A DNA stretch of 64,000 nucleotides from Gnetum montanum (lineage: Eukaryota > Streptophyta > Gnetopsida > Gnetales > Gnetaceae): NCBI GenBank assembly GCA_015680685.1, contig MNCI01038293.1:370663-434662 (forward strand), written 5' to 3'. The notes below the pieces were generated by a model. The model searched no databases and was not told where the DNA came from. It saw only the letters and a list, made by a program, of their open reading frames with translations. A program made the position numbers and the translations under genes. Positions 1-9,980 of this stretch are shown one piece after another. Numbering within the stretch: the first letter of the stretch is position 1; every line of letters starts with the position of its first letter.

Positions 1-206
1 TTCATACCATCATCAGGAGCACTTATTGGATGAAAAACTTAACAAAATGGATAAGCACACATACACACAATTAAATAAAAGAAAAAGTATGAATGATGTT
101 GCAAAAAAAACCAGAAAAGTTAAAGAAATTTGCAAAAAAAAAAACTTAAAAAGGAACTGAGGGCATTGATTGATTAGCATAGGTGGCCATTTCCCCCATG
201 ACTAAG

Positions 207-1120
207 TTAAAAGGCAGAGATCTGAAATAACGAGTGAGGTCTTCCTTTCTTCGATATGCAATGTGCATTGACCGTTCTAGGTTCATGGTAAGGTTTAGGC
301 TGTTGCACATTGACTAGTAATTTTTTATTAGAGCATTTGTTTGAAATCCTTAGGAATTTCCAACTTCCCCCTATTGGTGTTTTCAGGTTAAGGGTTGGAA
401 GTTGGCAACACTCTTGCTCCAGTGTATATATGCTTTCATCGTGGATGCAAGTTGTTCCCTCAGTTAGTTCCATGCATGTTGATGAGTTGCTCTTTTGATT
501 AGCTATCAACCACTTGGTGTTTTCTAGTTGTGTGGTTGCTACATACAGGCACTTTTGTATGTTAACTTCCTGGGCATATCGGTTGCATGCAGGCAATGTT
601 GAACATTCCTGTACGCCATCACCCTCTGTATCACTATATGTGATGCATGGAACTTTCTTCTTCTCAATCTTCCCAAAAGTGTTTTCCTTAGATATTTTCA
701 AGAAAATATCACGGATTCCTAGGCATGCGTTTATGGTACTTATCCATGCCCTCCCCATTATTATTAGGAAGTCCACTTTATCATTGTTTACTTGGATCAC
801 TAGGAAATCAACCGGGTATGACCACCCATACATAGTGGAAATAATGTCCTCCACCAGTACCAAGGGAACAATGATGGACTAGTTAGCTAACTCTACGCAA
901 ATATTTCTCTTCTTTAGTGGAAGTAGGTTTTAGACTTTATACATCTCTTGTGATATTAATTTGACTCCAAAACTTGAGTTCAGAAGAGCTTTATGAGGTT
1001 CATTCTTAGTAACTTGGAGATATATTAAAGGGCTTTCGGGGTTAGATAATTTCTTGGGAAGGTGGCCCTCCTTAATACAGTTAGCAATGGCATGCGTTAA
1101 CATAACCATGTGTGTTGAGC
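207..1120 (-). pseudogene. R1 retropepsin fused to integrase tail (pol-deleted)
   Basis: A retropepsin-like aspartic protease. The active-site region near 960-1010 reads ALLNSSFGV, where the related protease of R6 has ALFDLGFGV, so the catalytic Asp is Asn and the following Gly is Ser. The second hallmark, IIMGRAW, lies in the 218-residue open stretch 863-207. After GGSWKFLR the same frame runs straight into NKKLLVNVQQ...HEPRT, which in R2 and R6 is the C-terminal tail of integrase. RT, RNase H and most of integrase were therefore deleted in frame. Probably catalytically dead. Confidence 0.75.
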
Positions 1121-1329
1121 TCTATTTTTTGTTTGAAGGGAGCTCCGAAGCCTTATTTGATAGAAAGGCATTTAGAGGCTCAACTGCTTATGGTTGTTAG
1201 AGCTTGTTTGGACTGTTCGTTTTGAAGAAAGGTCCTCTCTTTGTACAGTTGTTAGAACCAGTAGCGGATTGAAGATTCACAGCTCTGGTAGCATTACGTT
1301 GCTGCGATTGAGTGGGGAGTTCCCCTTGC

Positions 1330-3620
1330 ATCGCTAGAGCAGGTGGTAGTGGAGCTATCAGTGTGAGAGTCACAGATGGGTTTGGAGGATGGTATGTCTA
1401 TGGGTTGTCTCTTCTAGGAGAAGGAGTCCTATAATACTCTCGAGTTTGGCAGTGATGTTGTGGAGTTACGTGATCGACAAATTCACTTGGAGAGACTAGC
1501 TGTTGCACGTAATAGCCATATGGATCCGGTTGCTGGTAAGGGTATTATTGCTTGGGTAGTAGCATTCCCCATGACTGTGGGTATTACCATTGCTAGTGTT
1601 GCTAAATAGGTTTTGACGGAGTTCCACTTGGATAATATGTTAAGGGTTGGTGGAACTGCCTTGGGTTACCTTGGGGATAAGGTAACCTTCAGAGTGCTTG
1701 CCATTTGTTAAGTCATGGGTTAAGTGCATACACCCCAGACTCTTACAGATGTGAGATTACTAGGCAACATCCCTTAGGATGGTCATACTAACATATCTCA
1801 CATCCATCATCATTGTCCATATCAGAGTCCACAACCTCTTTAGTGATAGTCATTTTACCCTTACCTTTGTTACGTGCATGGTCCAAATCCCTATTTTTCT
1901 TTTTATCATAGTCACTACTTCACTCCTTAGACTCCTCTATGATTTTAAGGACGGTTTCAAATCTACTATCTAAGGAGTCCCACATTTGATCTACCTTTAT
2001 CGACACTTCTATTGTTAATTTTTGAAGTGACAAGGTTTTTCTGTTCACCATCTCTTCAAGTGGTGACTCTTCCTCCTCCTCACAGAATCTCACTCCTCTT
2101 TTTTAGAGGGAAGGATCACGATTGTACTCTTCCACACTTTCTCTCTTACATAGCTCTCCTTCTTCCTTAGCTACTTTCTCCAACAATCTAAGGACCTGAT
2201 GGGAACTAAGCTCTGATAATCTTCCTTGGGCATATGTTCCAAGGGTTCTCCTGGTTTCATGCCTAATTCCATCTACGAGATGACATAGTTGATCCCGTTG
2301 TGCATAACCATGGCCTGGGCAACGATGTAACAGTGCATAATAATAGTCCATGGTAGCATCCAAGGGTTCATGATTTTCCTGCTTCCATCCTTGGATCTAC
2401 TTTCACAGGTTGGATGCCCAGGAGTACATTTGATATTTATCATTAAATAGTTCTAGCATTGTACTCCACCTTTGAATCAGTGGTACTAGCTTTTCGCTTC
2501 TTTTATCAGTGTCCTTGGGAACAACTTTAATTTTTTCCACTCATTCTTAGTGTTCTGCAAGGCACATGCATCATGAAATGCCTATAAATGGTTCTGAGGA
2601 TCATTGTTGTATCCCCCCTCAATTCATGGGATATTATTCATGTCTAGTCTCTTGATTATACTATTTTTTTGGTGCCTTGTGGGTATTCTTACGACCTCCG
2701 TGATTTCTAACATGCTTTGGGTTGCAAGTAGGGCTTCTTCATGGTCATTTCTCTCATAGCATCTATGATGTCTATGTAGTTTCCTACTTTCCCTTCTATG
2801 CTATGATTCTCTAGAATGCCCTTGTCCTCATTTGCAACTCTCTCATCGAGGTTTGTCACTATGTTTACCCTTATCCTCACGGTTAGCTTCCTTATGACTA
2901 CATCCTGATACAGAAGTAGAGGGTGAATGTAATGATGAAGGTGAAGAGGAAGGAGAACCATCACCATGATGATGTTTCCTACCTTCTCTTTAGTGATCTC
3001 GATCCTTATCATGATTACGATCAAAGTGCCCATCCTCATTATGTGTTTTTGTTCCCTCATTGAACACTTGGTGTTCATGGGGATCAGAACCAGGGTTTTG
3101 AACCATAGAGTGAAGGTTCTGATACCCCAGCTCCTTACCATTGTTAGGAGGGGGAACATCATTTGATGGAAAACCTTTTGGAATGGGTTCACCATCTCCA
3201 ATTTCACTTAAAATGTATGGGACGTTATGGGGTCCTTTTCCCTTCAACATTGTATAGTATCTCTCCTGCCGCAAGTCCCTTTGATGTTGCGCTTCTGTGG
3301 GTTGGTAGTCCCTTGTATCATAATCACATGCAACATACTCTAAGTATAGCAGTGATGCCTATTTGTGCAAGGGCAAGAAGAAGCATGTTGGGGACTGCTT
3401 AGTCTAGAGGCAACACTATGTTACCCTCCATGTCTCTCCAACGCAGTTGTTCATCTTGATGGAGAATAACGGTAAAGTCAGGTACATATTCATCATGATG
3501 AACATATACCACATGGAATTGTTAAGGAACTAACGGCTCTTGGTTATGTATGTTGTGCCACCGACTATCTCTTGTGTTATTCCAAGGTGGTGAAGTGCTT
3601 TTGTGCAAAGAAGAAGACAT
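1330..3620 (-). pseudogene. R1 gag, decayed
   Basis: The start codon at 3620 gives MSSS... as in the sister elements. The N-terminal gag block with HQDEQLRWRD follows at about 3460-3400. The capsid-like core reads YALLHRCPGHGY in an open stretch at 2363-2103. A CEIC-x3-H-PKGCC knuckle lies near 1745-1800, then a Pro/Gln/Tyr-rich tail. Many stops and frameshifts break it, for example just after the N-terminal block. Compared with R8 the order is complete, so this was a full gag before decay. Confidence 0.75.
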
Positions 3621-3749
3621 TTTAGTTTTGTTCGGTGTGCTATTTACCACTATCTTATTTTTTTCATTTGATCAACCCTAAGGGTTCGTTCTAGCTTCCC
3701 AACATTGTGGATGATTTTCTATGTTCTATGTAACGCACAAACAACTAAG

Positions 3750-3767
3750 TCCCTATCAATGGCGCCA
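3750..3767 (-). other. R1 primer binding site, tRNA-Asp
   Basis: The minus strand reads TGGCGCCATTGATAGGGA one base after the LTR. A perfect complement of the 3' end of plant tRNA-Asp(GTC) would be TGGCGCCGTTGCCGGGGA, so the first 7 bases match and the rest has drifted. Confidence 0.8.
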
Positions 3768-3768
3768 A

Positions 3769-4543
3769 TGATGAGTGGCAAGGTACCCCTACACTCAACC
3801 ATACGAATACAAGCGTCTCACAAATGATTTGGTCGAACTCTAAGAACTAAGTGCTTACACGCCATAATGGAACACTTAAGGTTAATCAATTGTTATCTTC
3901 CCAAACTTACTTGTATTGTCACAGTTGTATGGTTAAGTAAGTTTGAGGTATATGATTTTTATGTCTTTTATCTTTTTAACACCTATGCTAAGAGGGAAGG
4001 GTGAAGAGAACTAAGTGACTAACTTTCCTTAACTATTCACTAACTAAGTTCTAATCGTCCTAGCACCAGTATCCTTTCCCACTTGCCGTACACACCCTGA
4101 ACCAATGCAACGCTACTAGGATTACCAAACGCTACTCGTTACTGGGTTACCAAGCATTACACGTGCTCAAATCGGTCGTACTGAATGCACTTAACTAAGA
4201 GCGTTAAGGGTTCAAAGAGATTAATTATCTAAGAAAGAATTTAACAATTTAAAAATAATTAAATCCTATTTAGCTTAGTCCACATGCTGCAAGGTTTATT
4301 AGAAAGTTCATCTTTATTATCGTACACAAATATGTGCTTAGGTACAATTTGCTTGAATAAATATCCGTTCACTTTGAGACTCCTACTACGGGCACATGGA
4401 AATTATTCTAACTCTGGAATGGTAAAACTGCTATAGTTTGGCTAAGGGTCTAGATCTAGATGATTGAACAAGGGAAAGCCACCTCTTATTTATAGAACTA
4501 TCAGTGGGCTACGATATCACGTATGCGATATTGCGGCTCATCA
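3769..4543 (-). repeat. R1 5' LTR
   Basis: A 775-bp LTR that on the plus strand starts TGATGAG and ends CTCATCA, the inverted termini of this family. It has a minus-strand TATA box (the complement of CTTATTTATAG near 4486-4496), and between TATA and the LTR start it carries ATATCRCG-type palindromes. It abuts the primer binding site at 3767. Confidence 0.88.
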
Positions 4544-5252
4544 AGGGTTGAGCATAAATTGACTACACCATACCATCCCCAAGTGAATGGTCAAGCAGAA
4601 GTCACCAACAGGGAGATTACAAAGATATTGACAAGAACCATTAGCAAGTTTGGGTGAGACTAGAGCACTAAACTAAACTATGCTCTTTGGGCATACCACT
4701 CCACATGGAAACTCCCTACAGGCTACTCTCCCTATGAGTTAGTGCACGATAAATTATCAATGCTTCCCATTCAAACTAAGCTCTGTACACTATGCATGGC
4801 ATGTGACCTCAACCTTGACCTTGATCTAGCACAAAAACAATGGTTAGTAACCCTTAACTTACTAGATGAAAACCAATTAGCTACCCTATCATCTAACGAA
4901 TTACACAAGGCCTTCAATAAACAACGTCATGACCTAAGAATTAGGAAGTTAAATATCATCCAGGAGATAAGGTTCTCTACTAGAATCCCACACATGTGCC
5001 ACAACATATTAAATTTCAAACACTGTGGAAAGGACCTTATATTATTTATGCAAATTTTCCTTGAGGGTCCATGACAATATACAAACCTAAGAGCTCAAAT
5101 AAGAAACTTTTGATCAACGTGCAACAAACCAAACCTTTCCAAGAGCTTAGAACAACCAGTACACATGCTACCTCTCTTGATAGACAACCCTACTCACTAT
5201 TTCAGATCTCCTCCTTCCAACTTAGTCATGGGGGAGATGGCCACCTATCCTA
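4544..5252 (+). pseudogene. R2 integrase C-terminal part
   Basis: The integrase catalytic-core end is recognisable: TTPYHPQVNGQAE-like residues at 4562-4600 (one frameshift), TNREITKILTR, LNYALWAYHSTWKLPTGYSPYELV, then the C-terminal NLLDENQLATLSSNELHKAF and LLINVQQTKPF. This is the part of Athila/Tat-type integrase containing the final Glu of the DDE triad and the GPY/F-like module. The 110-residue open frame at 4742-5074 is the longest piece. Stops near 4660 and 5074 and small frameshifts disable it. The upstream part was cut off by the R1 insertion. Confidence 0.8.
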
Positions 5253-6231
5253 ACCGTTCTATGCCCTCAGGTTTTTTTTTGAATTTTTGTTTTACACATT
5301 TTTTGTTTCACACATTCTTTCAACTTTTCTTTTCTTTTTTACACCATTTTTCATATTTTTACTATTTATTTCTTTGCTTGATTTACTTTTATTCATCATC
5401 TAATAAGTGCTCATGATGGTGGATTGAATTATATCATATTGATTGCTAATGTTTGGTCTTTACCTTTGAATTATGATGTTGATATTAAGGTATGGTTATT
5501 TTGGTAAAACAGGCAATGAGTCCACATCGTCTACTCATCCATACAACTCTATGGTCTCCTTTGGCTTGGAACTATACAGTCCCCTTTTTCTAAGTAAACT
5601 TGTTAATGAATTGGTGGCTAGGTATTTTTCAAACCAAGGAAAGACTCAAAGGATGAAAAGGATGTGATTTCAACGGGATTTCATACATTGGTGCTGGTCA
5701 TTCTCTTGGCTACTTAGATGCTTTTTCTTGGGTTTTACACCATTCTGACATTGTTCAAATATCAGGAAGCTAAGTGAATAAAAATAATTCTTTGCATGGT
5801 GTGGTTCTCACATAAACATCAAAAAGAGAGAGAGAGAGAAATAGAAAAAGGTGAGAATTCAAAGCACACCCCTTAGAGATAATAAAGTAATATGGGCTAC
5901 AAGCACTAGTTATGGCATCGGAAAGACATGTTACCCATGCCTAAAGGTTCCCTTTAACTAAGGCCCTTTCTCACTTCCTGCTTCTCCATCTCACTCTCCT
6001 CAAAATGGTGGTAACTCTTTGTGGAAGCATTCTTGTTGCTTCAAGTGGATGGATTGGTCAAGTGTGTTGATGCGAGGTCACTAGATGTGGTCTGTTTGAG
6101 TCTGTATTTGGGATGAGTTTTACTCAGTCACATTAACCATAAATTTCACAAGCGACTTTACACACCCTTTTTCTTGGGATTTCATTCCATTCTCTCCTCT
6201 CCATCTTTCTTTCCTTTTTTCACCTCATTGT
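5253..6231 (+). other. R2 3' non-coding region, first part
   Basis: No convincing coding sequence. It starts with a polypurine-like TCATGGGGGAG (5226-5236) and a pyrimidine-rich stretch. The order that follows recurs in R3 (10000-10980) and, inverted, in R6 (33560-34620) and R8 (47970-49090). It has a short (GA)n run at 5825-5838. The last five bases are the target site ATTGT of R3. Confidence 0.75.
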
Positions 6232-7194
6232 TGATGAGATGCGATATGCACAAGCCACAATATCGTAACCCCTGCGATATCGTGTACGCGATATCGCATC
6301 GTCCCCTACAATATCACGTACACAATATCACGGTCCGCTGCCAAATCTATAAATAAGAGGTGGCAATCCCCTCATTTCACATCCTAGGCTAGAAGTAGCG
6401 AAGCTCTAACTAATTGATCACCCCAGAGATAGAATATTTTCCATGTGCTCACAGTAGGAGTCCCCCAAGTGAACGGTTCTTTATTCGAGCAGCTTTGTAC
6501 CTGAACACAAGTTGTGTATGGCAATAAAGAATAGCTTTGTGGATAAACCTTGTAGTACATGGATAGGTTTATTTAATGTTATTTATTACTTTCCTAGTAA
6601 CGTGGAATGAGTATGACTTGGTTACGAGCATTGACGAATGTGTACGGCTAGCCAAGGAATTGGCTACTCATCATGATTAGATTCTCTCACCCTTATCTCC
6701 TAGAACGTGGGACAAGTACGACTTGATTACAAGCATCTACGCATGTGTACGGCTAGTCAAGGAATCAGTTGCTTGTCACACTTAGGCTAGTTAGGTGCCT
6801 CAGTATGACTGCTTCGAGCACGTGCGTTACATGTGGTAATCCCAGTAATGATTAGCGTTTGGTAGCCACAGTTGCACTGTCCAGGGTGTGTACGGCAAGT
6901 GGGAACGGATGCTGACGCTAGGACTTAGTGTTGTAGTTAGAGTTAGTTTTAGTCTCTCAACCCTTCACCCCTTAACATAGGAGATAAACTAAAAAAGACC
7001 GAAAAAATCATATACCTCGGACTTACTTAACCATACACCGTGACAATAACAAGTAAGTCTGGGAAGAAAATGATTAATTAACCCCAAGTGTTCCTTGCAG
7101 CATTTAGGCATTTATTCTACGAGATGTTTGACCGGATCACGCATGCTATGCTCATGTCATATGGTTGAGTGTAAGGGTACCTCACCACTCATCA
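6232..7194 (+). repeat. R3 5' LTR
   Basis: 963 bp, TGATGAG...CTCATCA. U3 is short and packed with GATATCG palindromes. The TATA box CTATAAATAAGAGG is at 6347-6360. The polyadenylation signal GGCAATAAAG lies near 6519-6528 after GTACCTGAACAC. Confidence 0.92.
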
Positions 7195-7195
7195 T

Positions 7196-7213
7196 TGACG
7201 CCATTGCCGGAGA
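7196..7213 (+). other. R3 primer binding site, tRNA-Asp
   Basis: TGACGCCATTGCCGGAGA, 15 of 18 bases as expected for the tRNA-Asp(GTC) 3' end, separated from the LTR by one T. Confidence 0.85.
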
Positions 7214-7335
7214 CTAAGTGTTTGTACACCAATTAGAACATTAGGAAATCTTTCACATCGTTGTGAGCCTTAACGAACCTTTAGGTTAATTAGTTAAATA
7301 AGAACATATATAATGGTGAATAGCACACCATTAAA

Positions 7336-8945
7336 ATGGCTTCTTCTCATAAGGTTAACTCACCTAAGAATAACACGGAAGATAGTCAGCAACATATACA
7401 TAACCAAAATCAACCAAGTCCTCAGCAATCTAAGGTGACATATACTCATCCCAATGAGTATGTGCCTAATTTTACTTTTATTCTCCATCAAGATGAACAA
7501 CTTCGGTGGAGAGATTTGCAAGGTAACATTGTGTTACCCCCAGATCGATCAGTCCCTAAAATGCTTTTCCATGCCTTAGCACAGATTGGTATGCAAGAAC
7601 TATTTCCGGAATACATTATGGATGAGTTTGACACAAGGGATTATCATCCCACAGATGCCCAACGTATTCGGGACTTAAGGCAAGAGAGCCAACACTCATT
7701 GTTGAAGGGCAAGGTCCCCCATGTCCTTAGTGAAATAGGAGATGAGGAACCCCTCACAACGAGTTTCTTAGAAGATGATGTTCCTCCTCCTCATAATGGT
7801 GAAGAGGTTAGAAGTCAAAGCCTTCGATCAACTATACATGCTATGGGCTCTGATCCCCGTGAGCACCAATTGTTCATGGCAGGAACAACCACTCACACTA
7901 AGGACGGACACTTAGATCGTTACAACAATCAGGGCTGAAGTAGCTGAAGAGAAGGTAAGAAACATCGCCATGGTGATGGATCCCCTTCCTCTTCTCCTTC
8001 ATCTCACCATTCATACTCTCCTTCCACATCTGGGTGCAACCATCGTGAGCACAATGGAGAGGGTAAAAGTACGGAAGATGAAAGACCTCGACAAGAAGGT
8101 CGAGAGTTAGGACAAGGGCAAGGACATAGGGAGAGTAGGGAACCACCATGAAGACATCACAGACATCATGACAGGGATGATCACCATTCTGTGATGAGGA
8201 GGATGAGTCACCATTCGAAGAGTTGGTGAATTAGAAAACTGTGCCAATCCAAAAGTTAACAACCGAGGTATCGGCTAAGGTAGACCAAATGTGGGATTCC
8301 TTAAACTCAAGAATAGAAATAGTCTTAAAAATCGTAGAAGAGTCTAAGTTTAGAACAAGGTAGTGAATAAGGCAAAACCAAGCAAAGAATCTTAAGCCCT
8401 GCACATAACAAGGGTAAGGGGAAAATTCCTATCTTCGATGAGGCTGTGAATTCTGATTCAGACGATGATAGTGGATGTGACATCTGCTACTATGACCATC
8501 CTAAGGGATGTTGCCTAATTATCTCACATCTGCAAGAGTCTGGGGTATATGCATTAAATCCAATACTTAATCAACAGCAACCACCCCGAAGGTTACCTTA
8601 TCCACAAGGTAACCCAAGGCGGTTCCACCAACCCTTGACATATTACCCAAGTGGGACACCTCCACAGCCTATTGGACAACATCAATAGTGCCAATACCCA
8701 CAATCATGGGGGATGCCACTGCCAACACATCAGTACCCTTACCGGCAGCCTGATCCTTACAATTATTATGTGCAGCAGCTAGTTTCTCCAAGTGACTCTA
8801 TGGGTCACACTACTCCTTGACGTCACTACCAAGTTTGGGAGTACTTCAGGAGGACTCCTTCTCCTCTGGGAGATATCTCACATTCAGCCCATCCTCTAAC
8901 TCCACTCGCACCTCTTCCACCTGTAGTTCCCATATAACCTATTCC
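7336..8945 (+). pseudogene. R3 gag, capsid core deleted
   Basis: An intact 200-residue N-terminal block (7336-7938) begins MASSHKV and holds the family signature LHQDEQLRWRDLQGN at about residues 52-66. A stop follows, then a Ser/His/Arg-rich stretch. At about 8185 the sequence jumps from the His-rich segment to CDEEDESP, which in R6 and R8 lies after the capsid-like core; roughly 230 residues including NCPGHG are missing. A knuckle CDICYYDHPKGCC (8470-8508, C-x2-C-x3-H-x3-C) and a Pro/Gln/Tyr-rich tail follow with scattered stops. The product could not form a normal capsid. Confidence 0.8.
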
Positions 8946-9120
8946 AACAATGCAAGTGAAATTTCCTACCCAACCATAGCAACGTAACACTGCGAGAGCT
9001 GTAAATATTCAGCATGTAAATATCCAACTAGGTGCTGGTTCTGACAATTGTACAAAGAAGAGACCCTTCTTCAAAACTAGGAGCCCAGACAAACTCTCGC
9101 AACAAAAAGAGGTTAGGTAC

Positions 9121-9960
9121 ATGTATAGGCCTCTAACCACTAATTCTTCGGAGAACCCTTCAGTCGAACAACTAAGTACGCAAACGGTTATGTTGACACA
9201 TACTGTAACTAATTGGATAAAGGTGGTCCACCTTCCCAGGAAACTACCTAATCCTAGGAATCCCTTAATTCATTTACAGATCATCGAAAATGCACCACAT
9301 CGAGCTCTTCTTAACTCAGGTTCCAGAGTCAACCTAATTTCACAAAAGATGTATCAAGCCTGGAACCTACCCCAACTTAAGAAGAGTAACATACAATTAG
9401 AGCTGGCTAACCAGTCCATCACCATTCCCTTAGGATTGGTGGAGGACATTATCACCACCGTGTGTGGGTGGTCATACCCAGCCGATTTCCTGGTGATTGA
9501 GGTTAGCAACGAAGGGGGCTTCCCCATTATAATGGGAAGACCGTGGCTAGGTACTGTAGATGTGTACCTAGGAATTTGTGATCTTTCCTTGCAAATTTCT
9601 AAAATAAACATTTACGGAAATATCGAGAAGAAGGAAGTTCCATGCATCACATACAGTGATTCATCAGGTGATGACATGGAGGATATGTCACCATGTGAGA
9701 GGTGTGCCCTTGAGAGTGAAAAAAAAAGATTCCTGTATGTAGCAACCACACAACTAGTAGTAGACACCCCGTGGCTGATAGCCACTCGAAGGAGCAAGCA
9801 AATATGCATGGAACAAACTGAGGAGAAAACTCATGCCAACAACCATGGCATAGACACATTGGAACATGAGCGTCGCCAACTTCCACACCTCAACTTAAGA
9901 TCATCAATTGGGAGAAGTTGGGCACTTCTAAGAAATTCAAACAGACGTTCATTATTTTGA
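9121..9960 (+). pseudogene. R3 retropepsin-like protease, active-site Asp replaced
   Basis: A 279-residue open frame. The protease fold spans roughly residues 45-150. The first hallmark reads ALLNSGSRVNLIS (about residue 60), where active family members read LLDLGS, so the catalytic Asp is Asn. The second hallmark is PIIMGRPWL at about residue 138. A Glu-rich, Cys-containing tail follows. The frame ends a few codons after GRSW, where the sequence jumps to the last bases of the integrase tail (compare SLFQISS in R2 with SLF*IS here). Length and openness are unusual for so old an element; translation may have been retained for a while without activity. Confidence 0.75.
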
Positions 9961-9980
9961 ATCTCTCCCTTACAACTCAG

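Larger units (their letters stand above)
1..4543 (-). mobile_element. R1: Ty3/Gypsy (Athila/Tat-like) non-autonomous retrotransposon, 3' end outside window
   Basis: Read on the minus strand, this has a 5' LTR (3769-4543), a tRNA-Asp primer site (3750-3767), a decayed gag, a protease, and a short integrase tail fused to the protease. RT, RNase H and the integrase core are missing. A polypurine-like tract follows at about 195. The 3' LTR lies beyond base 1. It is inserted in the integrase of R2, which resumes at 4544 on the opposite strand. It belongs to the family of R3, R6 and R8, with the same LTR ends and gag-protease order. The target duplication cannot be checked because the other end is outside the window. 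Confidence 0.85.

Noticed and set aside
5270-5400. Hydrophobic env-like or membrane peptide downstream of R2 integrase
   Set aside because: It is the translation of a T-rich tract (TTTTTTGTTTTACAC repeats) present in all elements; no conserved frame.
4544-6231. A separate element distinct from 12873-14900
   Set aside because: The ATTGT duplication and continuous alignment with R3's 3' region show both parts belong to R2.
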